Source of the DNA: JBQTKD01 sp052386455
Lineage (GTDB): Bacteria; Actinomycetota; Actinomycetes; Sporichthyales; Sporichthyaceae
Length of the DNA stretch: 64,000 nt
Reading direction: 5' to 3'
NCBI GenBank assembly: GCA_052386455.1
Contig: JBQTKD010000034.1
Span: 43,793 to 107,792 of the forward strand
Each line of letters opens with the position of its first letter. Within the stretch, counting starts at the first letter, position 1. The notes beneath the pieces were generated by a model. That model was not told the origin of the DNA. It did not search any database and saw only the letters and a program-made list of their open reading frames with translations. The translations under genes and the position numbers were made by a program. This document shows positions 34,448 through 43,865 of this stretch, in pieces.

Positions 34448-35767
34448 ATGTCACGCCGTATCGCGGTGTTGGGCACGGGCTACTTGGGCGTTACCCACGC
34501 GGCCTGCATGGCCGAGTTGGGCTTCGACGTGCTCGGCATGGACGTGGATCCCGTCAAGGTGGCGGCACTCTCGGTCGGCGAGGTGCCGTTCTTCGAGCCG
34601 GATCTCGCGCCGCTGGTCGCCAAGCACACCGAGACCGGGAAGTTGCGCTTCACCACCTCCTACGCGGAGGTCGCCGAGTTCGCCGACGTGCTCTTCACCT
34701 GCGTCGGCACCCCGCAGAAGCGTGGCGAACTGGCCGCGGACCTGTCCCAGGTGAACGGCGTGATCGAGGGCCTGGCCCCGCACCTGAGGAGGCCGTGCCT
34801 GGTGGTCGGCAAGTCGACGGTGCCCGTCGGCACAGCGGAGCGGCTGTCGGCCTACCTGGCCGAGCACGCCCCCGCCGGCGCGGCGGCCGAGCTCGCCTGG
34901 AACCCGGAGTTCCTCCGGGAGGGCTTCGCGGTCGCCGACACGCTGCGTCCGGACCGCCTCGTGGTCGGCACGCGCAGCGAGGCCGCCGTCGAGATCCTGC
35001 GCGAGGTGTACGCGGAGCTGCTGGCCGCCGGCGTCCCGCTGTTGGTCACCGACTTCCCCACCGCGGAGCTCGTGAAGGTCGCCGCGAACGCGTTCCTGGC
35101 CACGAAGATCTCGTTCATCAACGCCATGGCCGAGGTGTGCGAGGCCGCGGGCGCGGACGTGACGGCGCTGGCCGACGCGATCGGCCACGACCCCCGCATC
35201 GGCCGCCGGTTCCTCAACGCCGGGCTCGGCTTCGGCGGCGGCTGCCTGCCGAAGGACATCCGTGCGTTCATGGCCCGCGCCGGCGAGCTCGGCGCGGCCG
35301 AGGCGCTGACGTTCCTCCGCGAGGTCGACGCCATCAACATGCGCCGCCGGTCCCGCACCGTGGACCTGGCCCGCGAGCTCTGCGGCGGTTCGGTGGTCGG
35401 CAGGCGGATCGCAGTCCTCGGGGCGGCGTTCAAGCCGGACTCCGACGACGTCCGGGACTCCCCGGCGCTGCACGTCGCCGGCGAGATCCACCTGCAGGGC
35501 GGCCTGGTCAGCGTCTACGACCCCAAGGCGATGGAGAACGCCGCCGAGCGCTTCCCGACGCTGACCTTCGCGCCGACGGCATTGGCGGCGTGCGCAGGGG
35601 CGGATCTGGTCCTGCACCTGACGGAGTGGCAGGAGTTCCGGGCGCTGGACCCGGCGCTGCTCGCCGGCGTGGTTACTCGCCCGGTCGTGTTGGACGCCCG
35701 CAACGCCCTCGACGCGGACGCGTGGCGCGCGGCGGGCTGGACGTTCCGCGGCTTCGGCAGGCCCTGA
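34448..35767 (+). CDS. UDP-glucose/GDP-mannose dehydrogenase family enzyme
   Basis: The 439-aa NAD-dependent enzyme oxidises a nucleotide sugar to its uronic acid. It has the Rossmann start RIAVLGTGYLGVTHAACMAELG, FEPDLAPLVAKH, GKSTVPVGTAERL, NPEFLREGFAVADTLRPDRLVVG, the catalytic cysteine in GLGFGGGCLPKDI, and C-terminal VLGAAFKPDSDDVRDSPAL. UDP-glucose is the most likely substrate. The ATG at 34448 is 5 residues before the glycine-rich loop; the longer frame from 34394 has no support. The product may feed the polymer made by the neighbouring envelope genes. Confidence 0.9.
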   Translation: MSRRIAVLGTGYLGVTHAACMAELGFDVLGMDVDPVKVAALSVGEVPFFEPDLAPLVAKHTETGKLRFTTSYAEVAEFADVLFTCVGTPQKRGELAADLSQVNGVIEGLAPHLRRPCLVVGKSTVPVGTAERLSAYLAEHAPAGAAAELAWNPEFLREGFAVADTLRPDRLVVGTRSEAAVEILREVYAELLAAGVPLLVTDFPTAELVKVAANAFLATKISFINAMAEVCEAAGADVTALADAIGHDPRIGRRFLNAGLGFGGGCLPKDIRAFMARAGELGAAEALTFLREVDAINMRRRSRTVDLARELCGGSVVGRRIAVLGAAFKPDSDDVRDSPALHVAGEIHLQGGLVSVYDPKAMENAAERFPTLTFAPTALAACAGADLVLHLTEWQEFRALDPALLAGVVTRPVVLDARNALDADAWRAAGWTFRGFGRP

Positions 35768-35833
35768 CCGAACGTCCCTTCGCCTGCCGCAACGCCACCC
35801 GGTTTGCCACCCACAGCGGGTAGAAGCGGTGCC

Positions 35834-36031
35834 ATGACCGACGCGAAGCTCAGCATTCGCACCGACCCGGGCCCGCGGGACGACGACAACCCGTTCCCCG
35901 GGCCCGTCGACATCCCGCGCGGCCGCTTCGGTTCCCGACTCGACCCCCGGCTCGGCCCGCTCGGAGCGCCGTGCGCGGACCGGGGTCGGCCGTTGCCCCG
36001 GCCCTGGCGACGTGCTACATGTAGCTCATGA
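35834..36031 (+). CDS. Possible small protein, unrecognised
   Basis: An ATG frame of 65 codons, rich in Pro, Arg, Asp and Gly (MTDAKLSIRTDPGPRDDDNP at the start), lies between the dehydrogenase and the antitoxin gene and overlaps the antitoxin ATG by 4 bases. No domain, signal or membrane segment is visible. The first 35 codons look coding; the rest may be chance. The ATG has a GAAGCGG sequence upstream. It could equally be non-coding leader DNA. Confidence 0.25.
   Translation: MTDAKLSIRTDPGPRDDDNPFPGPVDIPRGRFGSRLDPRLGPLGAPCADRGRPLPRPWRRATCSS
36014..36025. promoter_or_regulatory. 12-bp palindrome GCTACATGTAGC just before the antitoxin start
   Basis: The perfect palindrome ends 2 bases before the antitoxin ATG at 36028. 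Phd/YefM antitoxins bind short palindromes at their own promoters, so this is a good candidate autoregulatory operator. It is inferred from symmetry and position. Confidence 0.5.
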
Positions 36032-36303
36032 CATCGGTAGGGGTGCGGGAACTGCGCCAGCGGGCCAGCGAGTTGCTGCGCCTGGTCGAGCAGGGCGCCA
36101 CGCTGGAGATCACCGATCGCGGTCGTCCGGTCGCTCTGCTGGTTCCGGTCCCGGCCGTCGGTCCGCTGGAGCGGATGCGCGCCGCGGGCGAGATCGAATC
36201 GGCCACTGCCGACCGAGCCGACCTGCCCGCTCCGCTGATCCTTCCCGAAAGCGTCGAGTCGGCCTCGGATGTCCTCGCCCGCCTGCGCCGCGACGAGCGG
36301 TGA
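36028..36303 (+). CDS. Phd/YefM-type antitoxin
   Basis: The 91-aa protein begins VGVRELRQRASELLRLVEQGATLEITDRGRPVALLVPV, the complete Phd/YefM DNA-binding fold. The acidic C-terminal half (about residues 50-91) would neutralise the toxin. Its TGA overlaps the GTG of the PIN-domain gene by a GTGA junction. Family is clear; it is commonly labelled VapB when paired with a PIN toxin. Confidence 0.9.
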   Translation: MTSVGVRELRQRASELLRLVEQGATLEITDRGRPVALLVPVPAVGPLERMRAAGEIESATADRADLPAPLILPESVESASDVLARLRRDER

Positions 36304-36695
36304 AGGCGGTCTATCTCGACTCCTCCGCCCTGGTGAAGCTCGCGCGGCAAGAGCCGGAGTCCGACGCTCTGCGCCGCTTCCTTCGCCGCCGTGGCTCCTG
36401 GACGTCGAGCGAACTGGCGCGGGTCGAGGTGTTGCGTGCGCTGGCCCCGGCGGGCGATGCCGCCGTATCGGCCGGACGAGGCGTCCTGGCGAGATGCGAT
36501 CTGGTCCGAATCAATCGGCGGGTACTGGAGGCGGCCGCAACACTGGGGCCGGCGAGTCTGCGCTCACTCGACGCGATCCATCTGGCCACCGCGGAGCGCC
36601 TCGGCTCGGATCTCGGGTCCTTCGTCGTCTACGACGATCGACTGAAGGACGCCGCGCGGGCGCTCGGACAACGGGTGTTCTCGCCCGGGATGTGA
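36300..36695 (+). CDS. vapC: VapC-type PIN-domain toxin
   Basis: The 131-aa PIN ribonuclease has YLDSSALVKLARQEPES (first Asp), SSELARVEVLRAL (Glu), SLDAIHLATAERLG (third acidic residue) and VVYDDRLKDAA (fourth). The GTG at 36300 overlaps the antitoxin stop. It is a second, unrelated TA module in the window, paired with Phd/YefM rather than an RHH antitoxin. Confidence 0.9.
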   Translation: MKAVYLDSSALVKLARQEPESDALRRFLRRRGSWTSSELARVEVLRALAPAGDAAVSAGRGVLARCDLVRINRRVLEAAATLGPASLRSLDAIHLATAERLGSDLGSFVVYDDRLKDAARALGQRVFSPGM

Positions 36696-36766
36696 CCCGC
36701 ACCTCAGGTGAGGTCGAGGGCGCCTCGAAGGGCCGCCGAGATGCGATCCACGGTGGCCGCGCCGAG

Positions 36767-37684
36767 CTACCGCCGGCGTCCCCGGCGCGCCACGGCGGAC
36801 CGCGGCGGCGCGATCGTGGCAGGCGGGGTGGGCGCCTGGTTCAGCAGTGGGCTGGCCACGGACGGGCCCTGGAACGTTTCGGTGCCCTTCGCCAGGCGCA
36901 GACCTTTGATGCCCGAGTGCTTCTTGGCGTACTCGAGCGCGCGGTGGATGTCGGTGATGGCGTTGGACGCCGGTGCCGGGTTGAGCACTAGGACGGACAG
37001 GCTTCCCAACGCGCGGCCCTCGGCGTCCAGGTAGGGACCGCCGGAGTCGCCGGGAATGCCGGGCGTGACCGAGTAGATCAGGTGCCGCCAGCCTTCGTTC
37101 ACCGTTCCGACGGACACCGACTGCTTGGGCTTGACGTCCTCGAGGTCCTCGCGGGACGGGGAGTTGCCGTAGCCCACGACCGCGTCGCCGGGCTGCGTCC
37201 CCGTGGTGTTGAGCCCGGTGGGGCCGCCGAACAGCGGGATGGACGGGTTCACCTGGTTGCGCGCCCAGCGCGGGACCTTGATCAGCGCGAAGTCGTTGTC
37301 GGTGCACGCAAAGACGTCGGTCTCCTTGGCCTTCTGCATGGCCAGCCAGCTGGAGTAGACCATCGTGCCCTGCACGCCGGAGTCCGCCAGCGCCACCTTC
37401 GTGCCCAGGGGCAGCGAGCCGAACGTGCACCCGTTCGGCATCGGCACCTCCTTCTGCGCCTTGCGGGCGCAGTGGGCCGACTGGCCGAAGTACACGTCCG
37501 CGTCCGCGTCCACGAACGCGAAGTTCGCGGTGCAGAACGCGTCCTTCGTCTGGGTTGCCATGCCGGGATAGATCCCGGAGCTGACCGGCCCGAAACGGGG
37601 CTCGGCGGCCGTGGACGCCAGCGCTGGGGCAGCCACGAGTGCGAACCCCGCCACCAGGGCCAAACCGAGCAGCCCGCGCCGCAC
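36767..37684 (-). CDS. Secreted trypsin-like serine protease (S1 family)
   Basis: The 305-aa protein has a signal peptide (MRRGLLGLALVAGFALVAAP, ALA cleavage near residue 23) and a chymotrypsin-fold domain. The catalytic triad is visible: His71 in SAHCARK, Asp131 in TDNDFALIKV and Ser214 in GIPGDSGGPYLD. Paired cysteines (51/72, 86/127) probably form disulfides. A Pro/Arg-rich tail of about 45 residues follows. Substrate unknown. It lies alone between the TA module and purE. Confidence 0.88.
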   Translation of the reverse strand: MRRGLLGLALVAGFALVAAPALASTAAEPRFGPVSSGIYPGMATQTKDAFCTANFAFVDADADVYFGQSAHCARKAQKEVPMPNGCTFGSLPLGTKVALADSGVQGTMVYSSWLAMQKAKETDVFACTDNDFALIKVPRWARNQVNPSIPLFGGPTGLNTTGTQPGDAVVGYGNSPSREDLEDVKPKQSVSVGTVNEGWRHLIYSVTPGIPGDSGGPYLDAEGRALGSLSVLVLNPAPASNAITDIHRALEYAKKHSGIKGLRLAKGTETFQGPSVASPLLNQAPTPPATIAPPRSAVARRGRRR

Positions 37685-37755
37685 CGCGTCACCGTCCCTT
37701 TCGCCTCAATCGTCCGACATTCGGCGCGGGCGGGTGCGGGGATGGGAAAACTCCG

Positions 37756-38286
37756 TCAGCTTCGACCGCGCAGCGAAGCCCCCTTGGCGCGCGCGGCGGC
37801 CTCGAGATCCCGCTGGAAGTCGACCATGCGCGCCTGCAGGTCCCGGTCGGACGCGGCGAGGATCCGTACGGCGAGCAGGCCCGCGTTGCGGGCGCCGCCG
37901 ATCGCAACGGCGGCAACCGGCACGCCCGCGGGCATCTGGACGATCGAGAGCAGCGAGTCCAGGCCGTCGAGCATCTTGAGCGGGACCGGGACGCCGATCA
38001 CGGGCAGCGGGGTGACCGAGGCGAGCATGCCGGGCAGGTGGGCCGCTCCCCCGGCGCCGGCGATGACCACCCGCAGACCGCGGGAGGCCGCCGAGGCGCC
38101 GTAGTCGAGCATCGCGCGCGGCATCCGGTGGGCGGAGACGACGTCGACCTCGTGCGGGACGTCGAACTCGTCCAGCGCCTCGGACGCCGCCTCCATCACC
38201 GCCCAGTCGGAGTCCGAGCCCATGACCACGCCGACCAGCGGCGCCGGGCCGCGGGGCGCTGCGTTCGGGCTGTCGGGTTCGGCCAC
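37756..38286 (-). CDS. purE: PurE: N5-carboxyaminoimidazole ribonucleotide mutase
   Basis: The 176-aa enzyme converts N5-CAIR to CAIR in purine synthesis. It has VGVVMGSDSDWAVMEAA, the catalytic region VVSAHRMPRAML, AGAGGAAHLPGMLAS and GGARNAGLLAVRIL, all PurE signatures. It follows purK by 2 bases on the minus strand, as in most actinobacteria. Confidence 0.97.
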   Translation of the reverse strand: MAEPDSPNAAPRGPAPLVGVVMGSDSDWAVMEAASEALDEFDVPHEVDVVSAHRMPRAMLDYGASAASRGLRVVIAGAGGAAHLPGMLASVTPLPVIGVPVPLKMLDGLDSLLSIVQMPAGVPVAAVAIGGARNAGLLAVRILAASDRDLQARMVDFQRDLEAAARAKGASLRGRS

Positions 38287-38288
38287 TG

Positions 38289-39446
38289 TCAGGGCTCCTT
38301 GGCTTCTTCGATCGCGTCGGCCTCGCCGGCCATGAATCCGGCCGCGTGCCGGGCTCGAACGAGCAGATCCGCGGGGTCGTCCCCGGAGACCGTCACGTGC
38401 CCAACCTTGCGGCCGGGCACGACCTTCTTGCCGTAGTTGTGGATCTTCAGCCCGGGGTCGCGGGCCATGCAGTGCAGGTAGGCCTGGCCCAGGTCCGGGT
38501 AGTGCCCGCCGAGCACGTTGGCCATGACCGCGTGCGGGTCTCGCATGGCAGTCGAACCGAGCGGCAGGTCCAGTACCGCGCGCAGGTGCTGCTCGAACTG
38601 GCTGGTCACGGCACCGTCGATGGTCCAGTGGCCGCTGTTGTGCGGCCGCATCGCGAGCTCGTTGACCAGCACACCCTTGGCCGTGTCGAACAGTTCGACG
38701 GCGAAGACGCCGACCACGCCGAGCTGCGCGGCGATCTCCAGCGCGATGCGCTGCGCGTCCAGCGCGTGGTCCTCGTCGATCGGCGCGGGCGCGATCACCT
38801 CGCGGCAGATCCCGTCGCGCTGAACGGTCTGCACCACCGGATACACGGCGGCCTGGCCGTGCGGGCTGCGGGCGAGCATCACCGCGAGTTCGCGCTCGAA
38901 CTCGACGCGCTCCTCGGCCAGCACCGGGCCGCGTGCGAGCCAGTCAGCGGCCTCGTCCGCCGAGGCGAGGAGGCGGACGCCGCGTCCGTCGTAGCCGCCG
39001 CGCGGGGTCTTGACGACCACGGGCCAGCCGACCCAGTGGCCGAACTCCGCGAGCTCGGCGACCGTGCTCACCAGCTCCCAGGCCGGGGCCGGGATACCCA
39101 CGGAAGTGAGTCTTCGTCGCATCGCCAGCTTGTCCTGGGCGTGCTCCAGCGCCCCGGAGCCGGGCCGGACGGCCACGCCGTCGGCCTCCAGCGCCCTCAG
39201 ATGATCGGTGGGAACGTGCTCGTGATCGAAGGTCAGCACGTCGCAGCCGGCGGCGAAGGCACGCAGTGTGTCGAGGTCGTCGTGATCTCCAACGACCACG
39301 TCGCAGGCCACCTGAGCTGCGGATTCGTCCGGACTGGCGGCCAGGACGCGCAGCTTCACGTCCAGGGCGATGGCCGCCTGCGCGGTCATCCGCGCGAGCT
39401 GCCCGCCCCCCACCATCCCGACAACCCCAACGGTCACGCCGCACAT
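38289..39446 (-). CDS. purK: PurK: N5-carboxyaminoimidazole ribonucleotide synthase
   Basis: The 385-aa ATP-grasp enzyme makes N5-CAIR from AIR, ATP and bicarbonate. It has VGMVGGGQLARM at the start, TFDHEHVPTDHL, VVVKTPRGGYDGRGV (ATP lysine), LVNELAMRPHNSGHWTIDGAVTSQFEQHLRA and a C-terminal GRKVGHVTV. Start at the ATG 39444-39446 puts the glycine-rich loop at the family position. It is first in a purK-purE operon; GtrA is divergent. Confidence 0.97.
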   Translation of the reverse strand: MCGVTVGVVGMVGGGQLARMTAQAAIALDVKLRVLAASPDESAAQVACDVVVGDHDDLDTLRAFAAGCDVLTFDHEHVPTDHLRALEADGVAVRPGSGALEHAQDKLAMRRRLTSVGIPAPAWELVSTVAELAEFGHWVGWPVVVKTPRGGYDGRGVRLLASADEAADWLARGPVLAEERVEFERELAVMLARSPHGQAAVYPVVQTVQRDGICREVIAPAPIDEDHALDAQRIALEIAAQLGVVGVFAVELFDTAKGVLVNELAMRPHNSGHWTIDGAVTSQFEQHLRAVLDLPLGSTAMRDPHAVMANVLGGHYPDLGQAYLHCMARDPGLKIHNYGKKVVPGRKVGHVTVSGDDPADLLVRARHAAGFMAGEADAIEEAKEP

Positions 39447-39568
39447 TCTGCTGGGTTGCCGTTGCATCACGGCCGCGTGGGGCGCAAGGTGACCTCCAAC
39501 ACGGAGATAGATTCGCCCGAACGGGGGAGTATTAGGCAACTGCCGACTGCGACGAAGGGCCCTGACCT

Positions 39569-40090
39569 GTGACGTTGGCGCGTTCTCTCGACGAAGCGCG
39601 CGGTGGCGGATCCCTGTCCCGGTCGCGTGTCGTCACCGCCCTGCAGGCGCGGTTCGGGCACCTGTTCCACGAACTGGCGAAGTTCGGCGTCGTCGGTGCC
39701 ATCGCGTACGTCGTCGACATCGTGTCGTTCAACGTGCTGCGCGCGTCCGTGTTCGACGAGAAGCCGTTGACGGCCAAGATCGTCTCCACGGTGCTGGCCA
39801 CCACGGTCGCGTTCTTCGGCAACCGTCAGTGGACCTTCAAGCACCGCACCCGCCAAGACGTGCGGCGCGAGTACGTGCTGTTCTTCGCGCTCAACGCGGT
39901 CGCGCTCGGCATCGCGCTCGCCTGCCTCGGGATGTCGCACTACGTCTTGGGCTTCGACTCCGCGCTTGCGGACAACATCTCCGCGAACGTCGTCGGCATG
40001 GCGCTGGGCACGGTCTTCCGCTTCTGGACCTACCGGAAGTTCGTGTTCACCGAGGCACCCAAGCCACCGCCGGTGCCCGCCGCAGCCTAG
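39569..40090 (+). CDS. GtrA-like membrane protein
   Basis: The 173-aa protein has four membrane helices with the GtrA features KFGVVGAIAYVVDIVSFNVL, FFGNRQWTFKHR and FRFWTYRKFVF. GtrA proteins flip or help transfer lipid-linked sugars used to decorate surface polysaccharides. The position next to purK matches Rv3277 in mycobacteria. The start is the GTG at 39569. Confidence 0.9.
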   Translation: MTLARSLDEARGGGSLSRSRVVTALQARFGHLFHELAKFGVVGAIAYVVDIVSFNVLRASVFDEKPLTAKIVSTVLATTVAFFGNRQWTFKHRTRQDVRREYVLFFALNAVALGIALACLGMSHYVLGFDSALADNISANVVGMALGTVFRFWTYRKFVFTEAPKPPPVPAAA

Positions 40091-40105
40091 ACGTCGGGAA
40101 ATATT

Positions 40106-40148
40106 CGCTCGGGCTCCTCACCCGTTCCTCGCTCGTCGCACTCGCTCA
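40106..40148. repeat. Dispersed 43-bp repeat, copy 2
   Basis: The sequence is near identical to 2116-2158 and lies between the convergent ends of the GtrA gene and the LOG gene, running up to the LOG stop codon. It has the same orientation on the plus strand as copy 1. Confidence 0.75.
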
Positions 40149-40733
40149 GGCCTCGGCCTCCAACACCTCTTCGGCGACGACTTCGGCCGTCGCCGTCGGT
40201 GCTTCCAGCGCGGCGAACGCCTCGGCGACGGTGCGCGTCCAAGCAACGACGTCCACGGCGGCGGGGCGGACGAACCCCTGCTCGAGGAGCAGGTCGATCT
40301 GGGCGCGCAGCGGGTCGTAGACGCCGGTCGGGTCGAGCACGACCACGGGCCGGTCGTGCATGCCCAGCGATCGCGCGACCCAGATCTCGAGGAGTTCCTC
40401 GAGGGTCCCGATCCCGCCGGGCAGGACCAGAAACGCGTCGGCGCGGGCGTCCATCGCGCCCTTGCGGGTGCGCATGTCCGGGGTGACGAGCAGTTCGTCG
40501 GCGTCGTGGTCGGCCACCTCGTGGTCGACAAGCGCCTGCGGGATCACGCCGATCGTGTGCGCTCCCCCGGCCCGGGCGGCCCGCGCCAACGCTCCCATCG
40601 AGGAGATCGACCCGCCGCCGGAGACCAGCCGGTGCCCGCGAGCGGCCAGCTCCGCGCCGACCTCGGCCGCGAGCTCCTTGTGGTGCGTCCCGATGGCCTC
40701 GCTGGAGGCGCAGAACACCGCGATGGTGGCCAC
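40146..40733 (-). CDS. LOG-family (TIGR00730) Rossmann-fold protein, first of two
   Basis: The 195-aa protein has the lysine-decarboxylase-like/LOG fold: IAVFCASSEAIG, LVSGGGSISSMG, and the PGGIGTLEEL motif that binds the nucleotide phosphate. Family members hydrolyse nucleoside 5'-monophosphates, including cytokinin ribotides, to base and ribose-5-P. It starts with GTG at 40731-40733, directly adjoining the stop of the second LOG gene. Physiological substrate not known. Confidence 0.87.
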   Translation of the reverse strand: MATIAVFCASSEAIGTHHKELAAEVGAELAARGHRLVSGGGSISSMGALARAARAGGAHTIGVIPQALVDHEVADHDADELLVTPDMRTRKGAMDARADAFLVLPGGIGTLEELLEIWVARSLGMHDRPVVVLDPTGVYDPLRAQIDLLLEQGFVRPAAVDVVAWTRTVAEAFAALEAPTATAEVVAEEVLEAEA

Positions 40734-41588
<855 letters not shown>

Positions 41589-41640
41589 GCCAGGACACTA
41601 TGTGGTCGACGCTCGGGAACGGCCGGCAGCATGGCCGTTC

Positions 41641-42627
41641 ATGGGAGTGCCACTTTCCGTTCTCGACCTCGCCCCGGTTTCGACCGGGACCTCCGCCGCG
41701 GAGTGCGTCCGGCGCACCGTGGACCTGGCCCGGCTCGCGGAGCGCCTCGGGTTCCTGCGGATCTGGTTCGCCGAACACCACAGCCTGCCCGCGGTGGCGA
41801 GCAGCTCTCCCGAGGTGCTGATTGCGCACGTGGCGGCGCACACGCAGGCGATCCGCGTCGGGTCCGGCGGCATCATGCTGCCGAACCACTCGCCGCTGCG
41901 GGTGGCCGAGGCGTTCCACACCCTGGCCGCGCTGCACCCCGGACGGATCGACCTCGGAATCGGGCGGGCGCCCGGCGGCGAGCCCGCCACGTCGAAGGCC
42001 CTGCGCGCCTCGGACCCGATGGCGTTCTCCAGCCTGATGTCCGAGCTCATTGCCCTGAGCCAGTCGATGCTTCCCCCGGACCACCTGTTCGGGAGGATCC
42101 AGGTGATGCCGCAGGACGTCGGTCCGCCGATGTGGATCCTCGGTTCCAGCGGCGCGAGCGCCTCTTCGGCGGGACGGGCCGGCATGGGCTACGCGTTCGC
42201 GACGCACTTCACGCCGGACGCACCGGGGCCCGCGCTCGAGGCCTACCGCGCCGGCTTCGTTCCGAACGAACGCTTCCCCGCGCCGCGCGCGATCGTCACC
42301 GCCGCCGTCGTCTGCGCCGAGACGAACGACGAGGCCGAGCGCCTGGCGAGCACGATGGACCTGGGCTGGCTGCGGATCGAGCGCGGCGAGTTCCTCCCGT
42401 TGGAGAGCCCCGACGAGGTCGCACGCTACGAGTTCGACTCCGGCGAGCTCGCCGCCATCAAGCGCCGCCGCGCGATGGCCGTCGTCGGCGATCCGACGTC
42501 CGTATGTGCACAGCTGCGTGAGCGCGTGGACGCGTGCGGCGCCGACGAGGTCATGGTGGTGACCAACGTCTGGTCGCACGAGGCGAGGCTGCGTTCCTAC
42601 GAACTCCTCGCAGAGGCCTGGTCCTGA
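41641..42627 (+). CDS. LLM-class (luciferase-like) flavin or F420-dependent oxidoreductase
   Basis: The 328-aa TIM-barrel enzyme has VPLSVLDLAPVSTG, RLGFLRIWFAEHHSLP, VGSGGIMLPNHSPLRVAEAF, LGIGRAPGG, and the late MWILGSSGASASSAGRAGMGYAF. These are features of the MsnO8-like LLM subgroup. Whether it uses FMN or F420 cannot be told from sequence, though the F420 genes at 10-12.5 kb make F420 possible. The ATG at 41641 fits the family; an ATG at 41587 would add 18 residues. Confidence 0.86.
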   Translation: MGVPLSVLDLAPVSTGTSAAECVRRTVDLARLAERLGFLRIWFAEHHSLPAVASSSPEVLIAHVAAHTQAIRVGSGGIMLPNHSPLRVAEAFHTLAALHPGRIDLGIGRAPGGEPATSKALRASDPMAFSSLMSELIALSQSMLPPDHLFGRIQVMPQDVGPPMWILGSSGASASSAGRAGMGYAFATHFTPDAPGPALEAYRAGFVPNERFPAPRAIVTAAVVCAETNDEAERLASTMDLGWLRIERGEFLPLESPDEVARYEFDSGELAAIKRRRAMAVVGDPTSVCAQLRERVDACGADEVMVVTNVWSHEARLRSYELLAEAWS

Positions 42628-42634
42628 CGAACCG

Positions 42635-43714
42635 TCAGTCCGTCAGCCAGGTACGCAGAACGTCGGCGCAGCGAACGATTTCGGCGATCTCGACGAACTC
42701 CCCGACGGTGTGGGAGTTGTTCGGGTCGCCGGGGCCGAAGTTCACGGCGGGCACGCCGAGCCCGCTGAACAGCGCGACGTCGGTCCAGCCGAACTTTGGG
42801 GTCGCGGAGCCGCCGGTGGCCTCGAGGAACGCGGCCGCGGCGGGCTTGCTCAGGCCGGGCAGGGCGCCGGGGCAGAGGTCGACGCATGTGACGTCGAAGC
42901 CGTCGAAGAAGCTCTCGACGAAGGCCAAGGCCTCGGCGGTGGACCTGTCGGGAGCGAAGCGGTGGTTGACGGTGACCACGCACTCGTCGGGGATCACGTT
43001 GCCGGCGACGCCACCGTGGATCCGGACCGCGGAGAGGCCTTCGTGGTACTGCAGGCCGTCGATAAGCGGCTTGCGCGGCTCGTAGGCGAGCAGGCGGTTG
43101 AGGACCTCCGCCGCCCCGTGGATGGCGTTCACGCCGCGCCAGGCGCGGGCGCTGTGTGCCCGAACGCCCTTGGTGCGGACTTCGACGCGCAGCGTGCCCT
43201 GGCAGCCGGCCTCGAGGCTGGCGTTGGACGGCTCCATCAGCACGGCGAAGTCGGCGCCGAGCAACTCGGGCCGGTTGCGGGAGAGGCGGCCGAGACCGTT
43301 GAACTCGGCGGCCACCTCTTCGTTGTCGTAGAAGATGTAGGTGACGTCGCGGTTCGGAGTCGCGACAGTGGCTGCCAAGTGCAAACCAACCGCGACCCCG
43401 CCCTTCATGTCGCAGGACCCGAGGCCGAACAGCCTGTCGCCCTCGAACCGGGCGGCCTGGTTGTTGTTCGCCTCCGGCACCGTGTCGAGGTGCCCGCCAA
43501 TGACCACGCGCTCGGCGTGCCCGAACTCGGTGCGGGCAACGACCGTGTCGCCGTCGCGGTGCACCTGCAGGTGCGCGACCTGCTTCAGGGCGCGCTCCAC
43601 CGCGTCGGCGAGCGGACCCTCGGTTCCGCTGATGGAACGGCGCTCGACGAGGTCGGCGGTGAGGGCTACTGCGTCGAGGGAGAGATCGAGGTCGTCACCG
43701 GGGTCGCGAGGCAC
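42635..43714 (-). CDS. dapE: DapE: succinyl-diaminopimelate desuccinylase
   Basis: The 359-aa M20 metallopeptidase-family enzyme frees LL-diaminopimelate for lysine and peptidoglycan synthesis. It has VVIGGHLDTVPEAN and GLGSCDMKGGVAV (two-metal site), YDNEEVAAEFNGL (catalytic Glu pair) and GPGDPNNSHTVGEFVEI (last metal His). Length and the DapE-like dimerisation domain agree with the actinobacterial form. The GTG at 43712-43714 is used. dapD lies 2.3 kb away, supporting the succinylase pathway. Confidence 0.92.
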   Translation of the reverse strand: MPRDPGDDLDLSLDAVALTADLVERRSISGTEGPLADAVERALKQVAHLQVHRDGDTVVARTEFGHAERVVIGGHLDTVPEANNNQAARFEGDRLFGLGSCDMKGGVAVGLHLAATVATPNRDVTYIFYDNEEVAAEFNGLGRLSRNRPELLGADFAVLMEPSNASLEAGCQGTLRVEVRTKGVRAHSARAWRGVNAIHGAAEVLNRLLAYEPRKPLIDGLQYHEGLSAVRIHGGVAGNVIPDECVVTVNHRFAPDRSTAEALAFVESFFDGFDVTCVDLCPGALPGLSKPAAAAFLEATGGSATPKFGWTDVALFSGLGVPAVNFGPGDPNNSHTVGEFVEIAEIVRCADVLRTWLTD

Positions 43715-43865
43715 GCATCCACGGTATCCAGCCCGCCCGCCCGATGGTTCGGGGTGGGCGATCTGCGTGACGATCTCCCACTGCCTCCGCGCACGGCCAT
43801 TCCCGACTGAGTGCGACGATCTCGGCCTCTTCGATAGTCCGCACGCTCGCAGTTTCGTATTGTTT

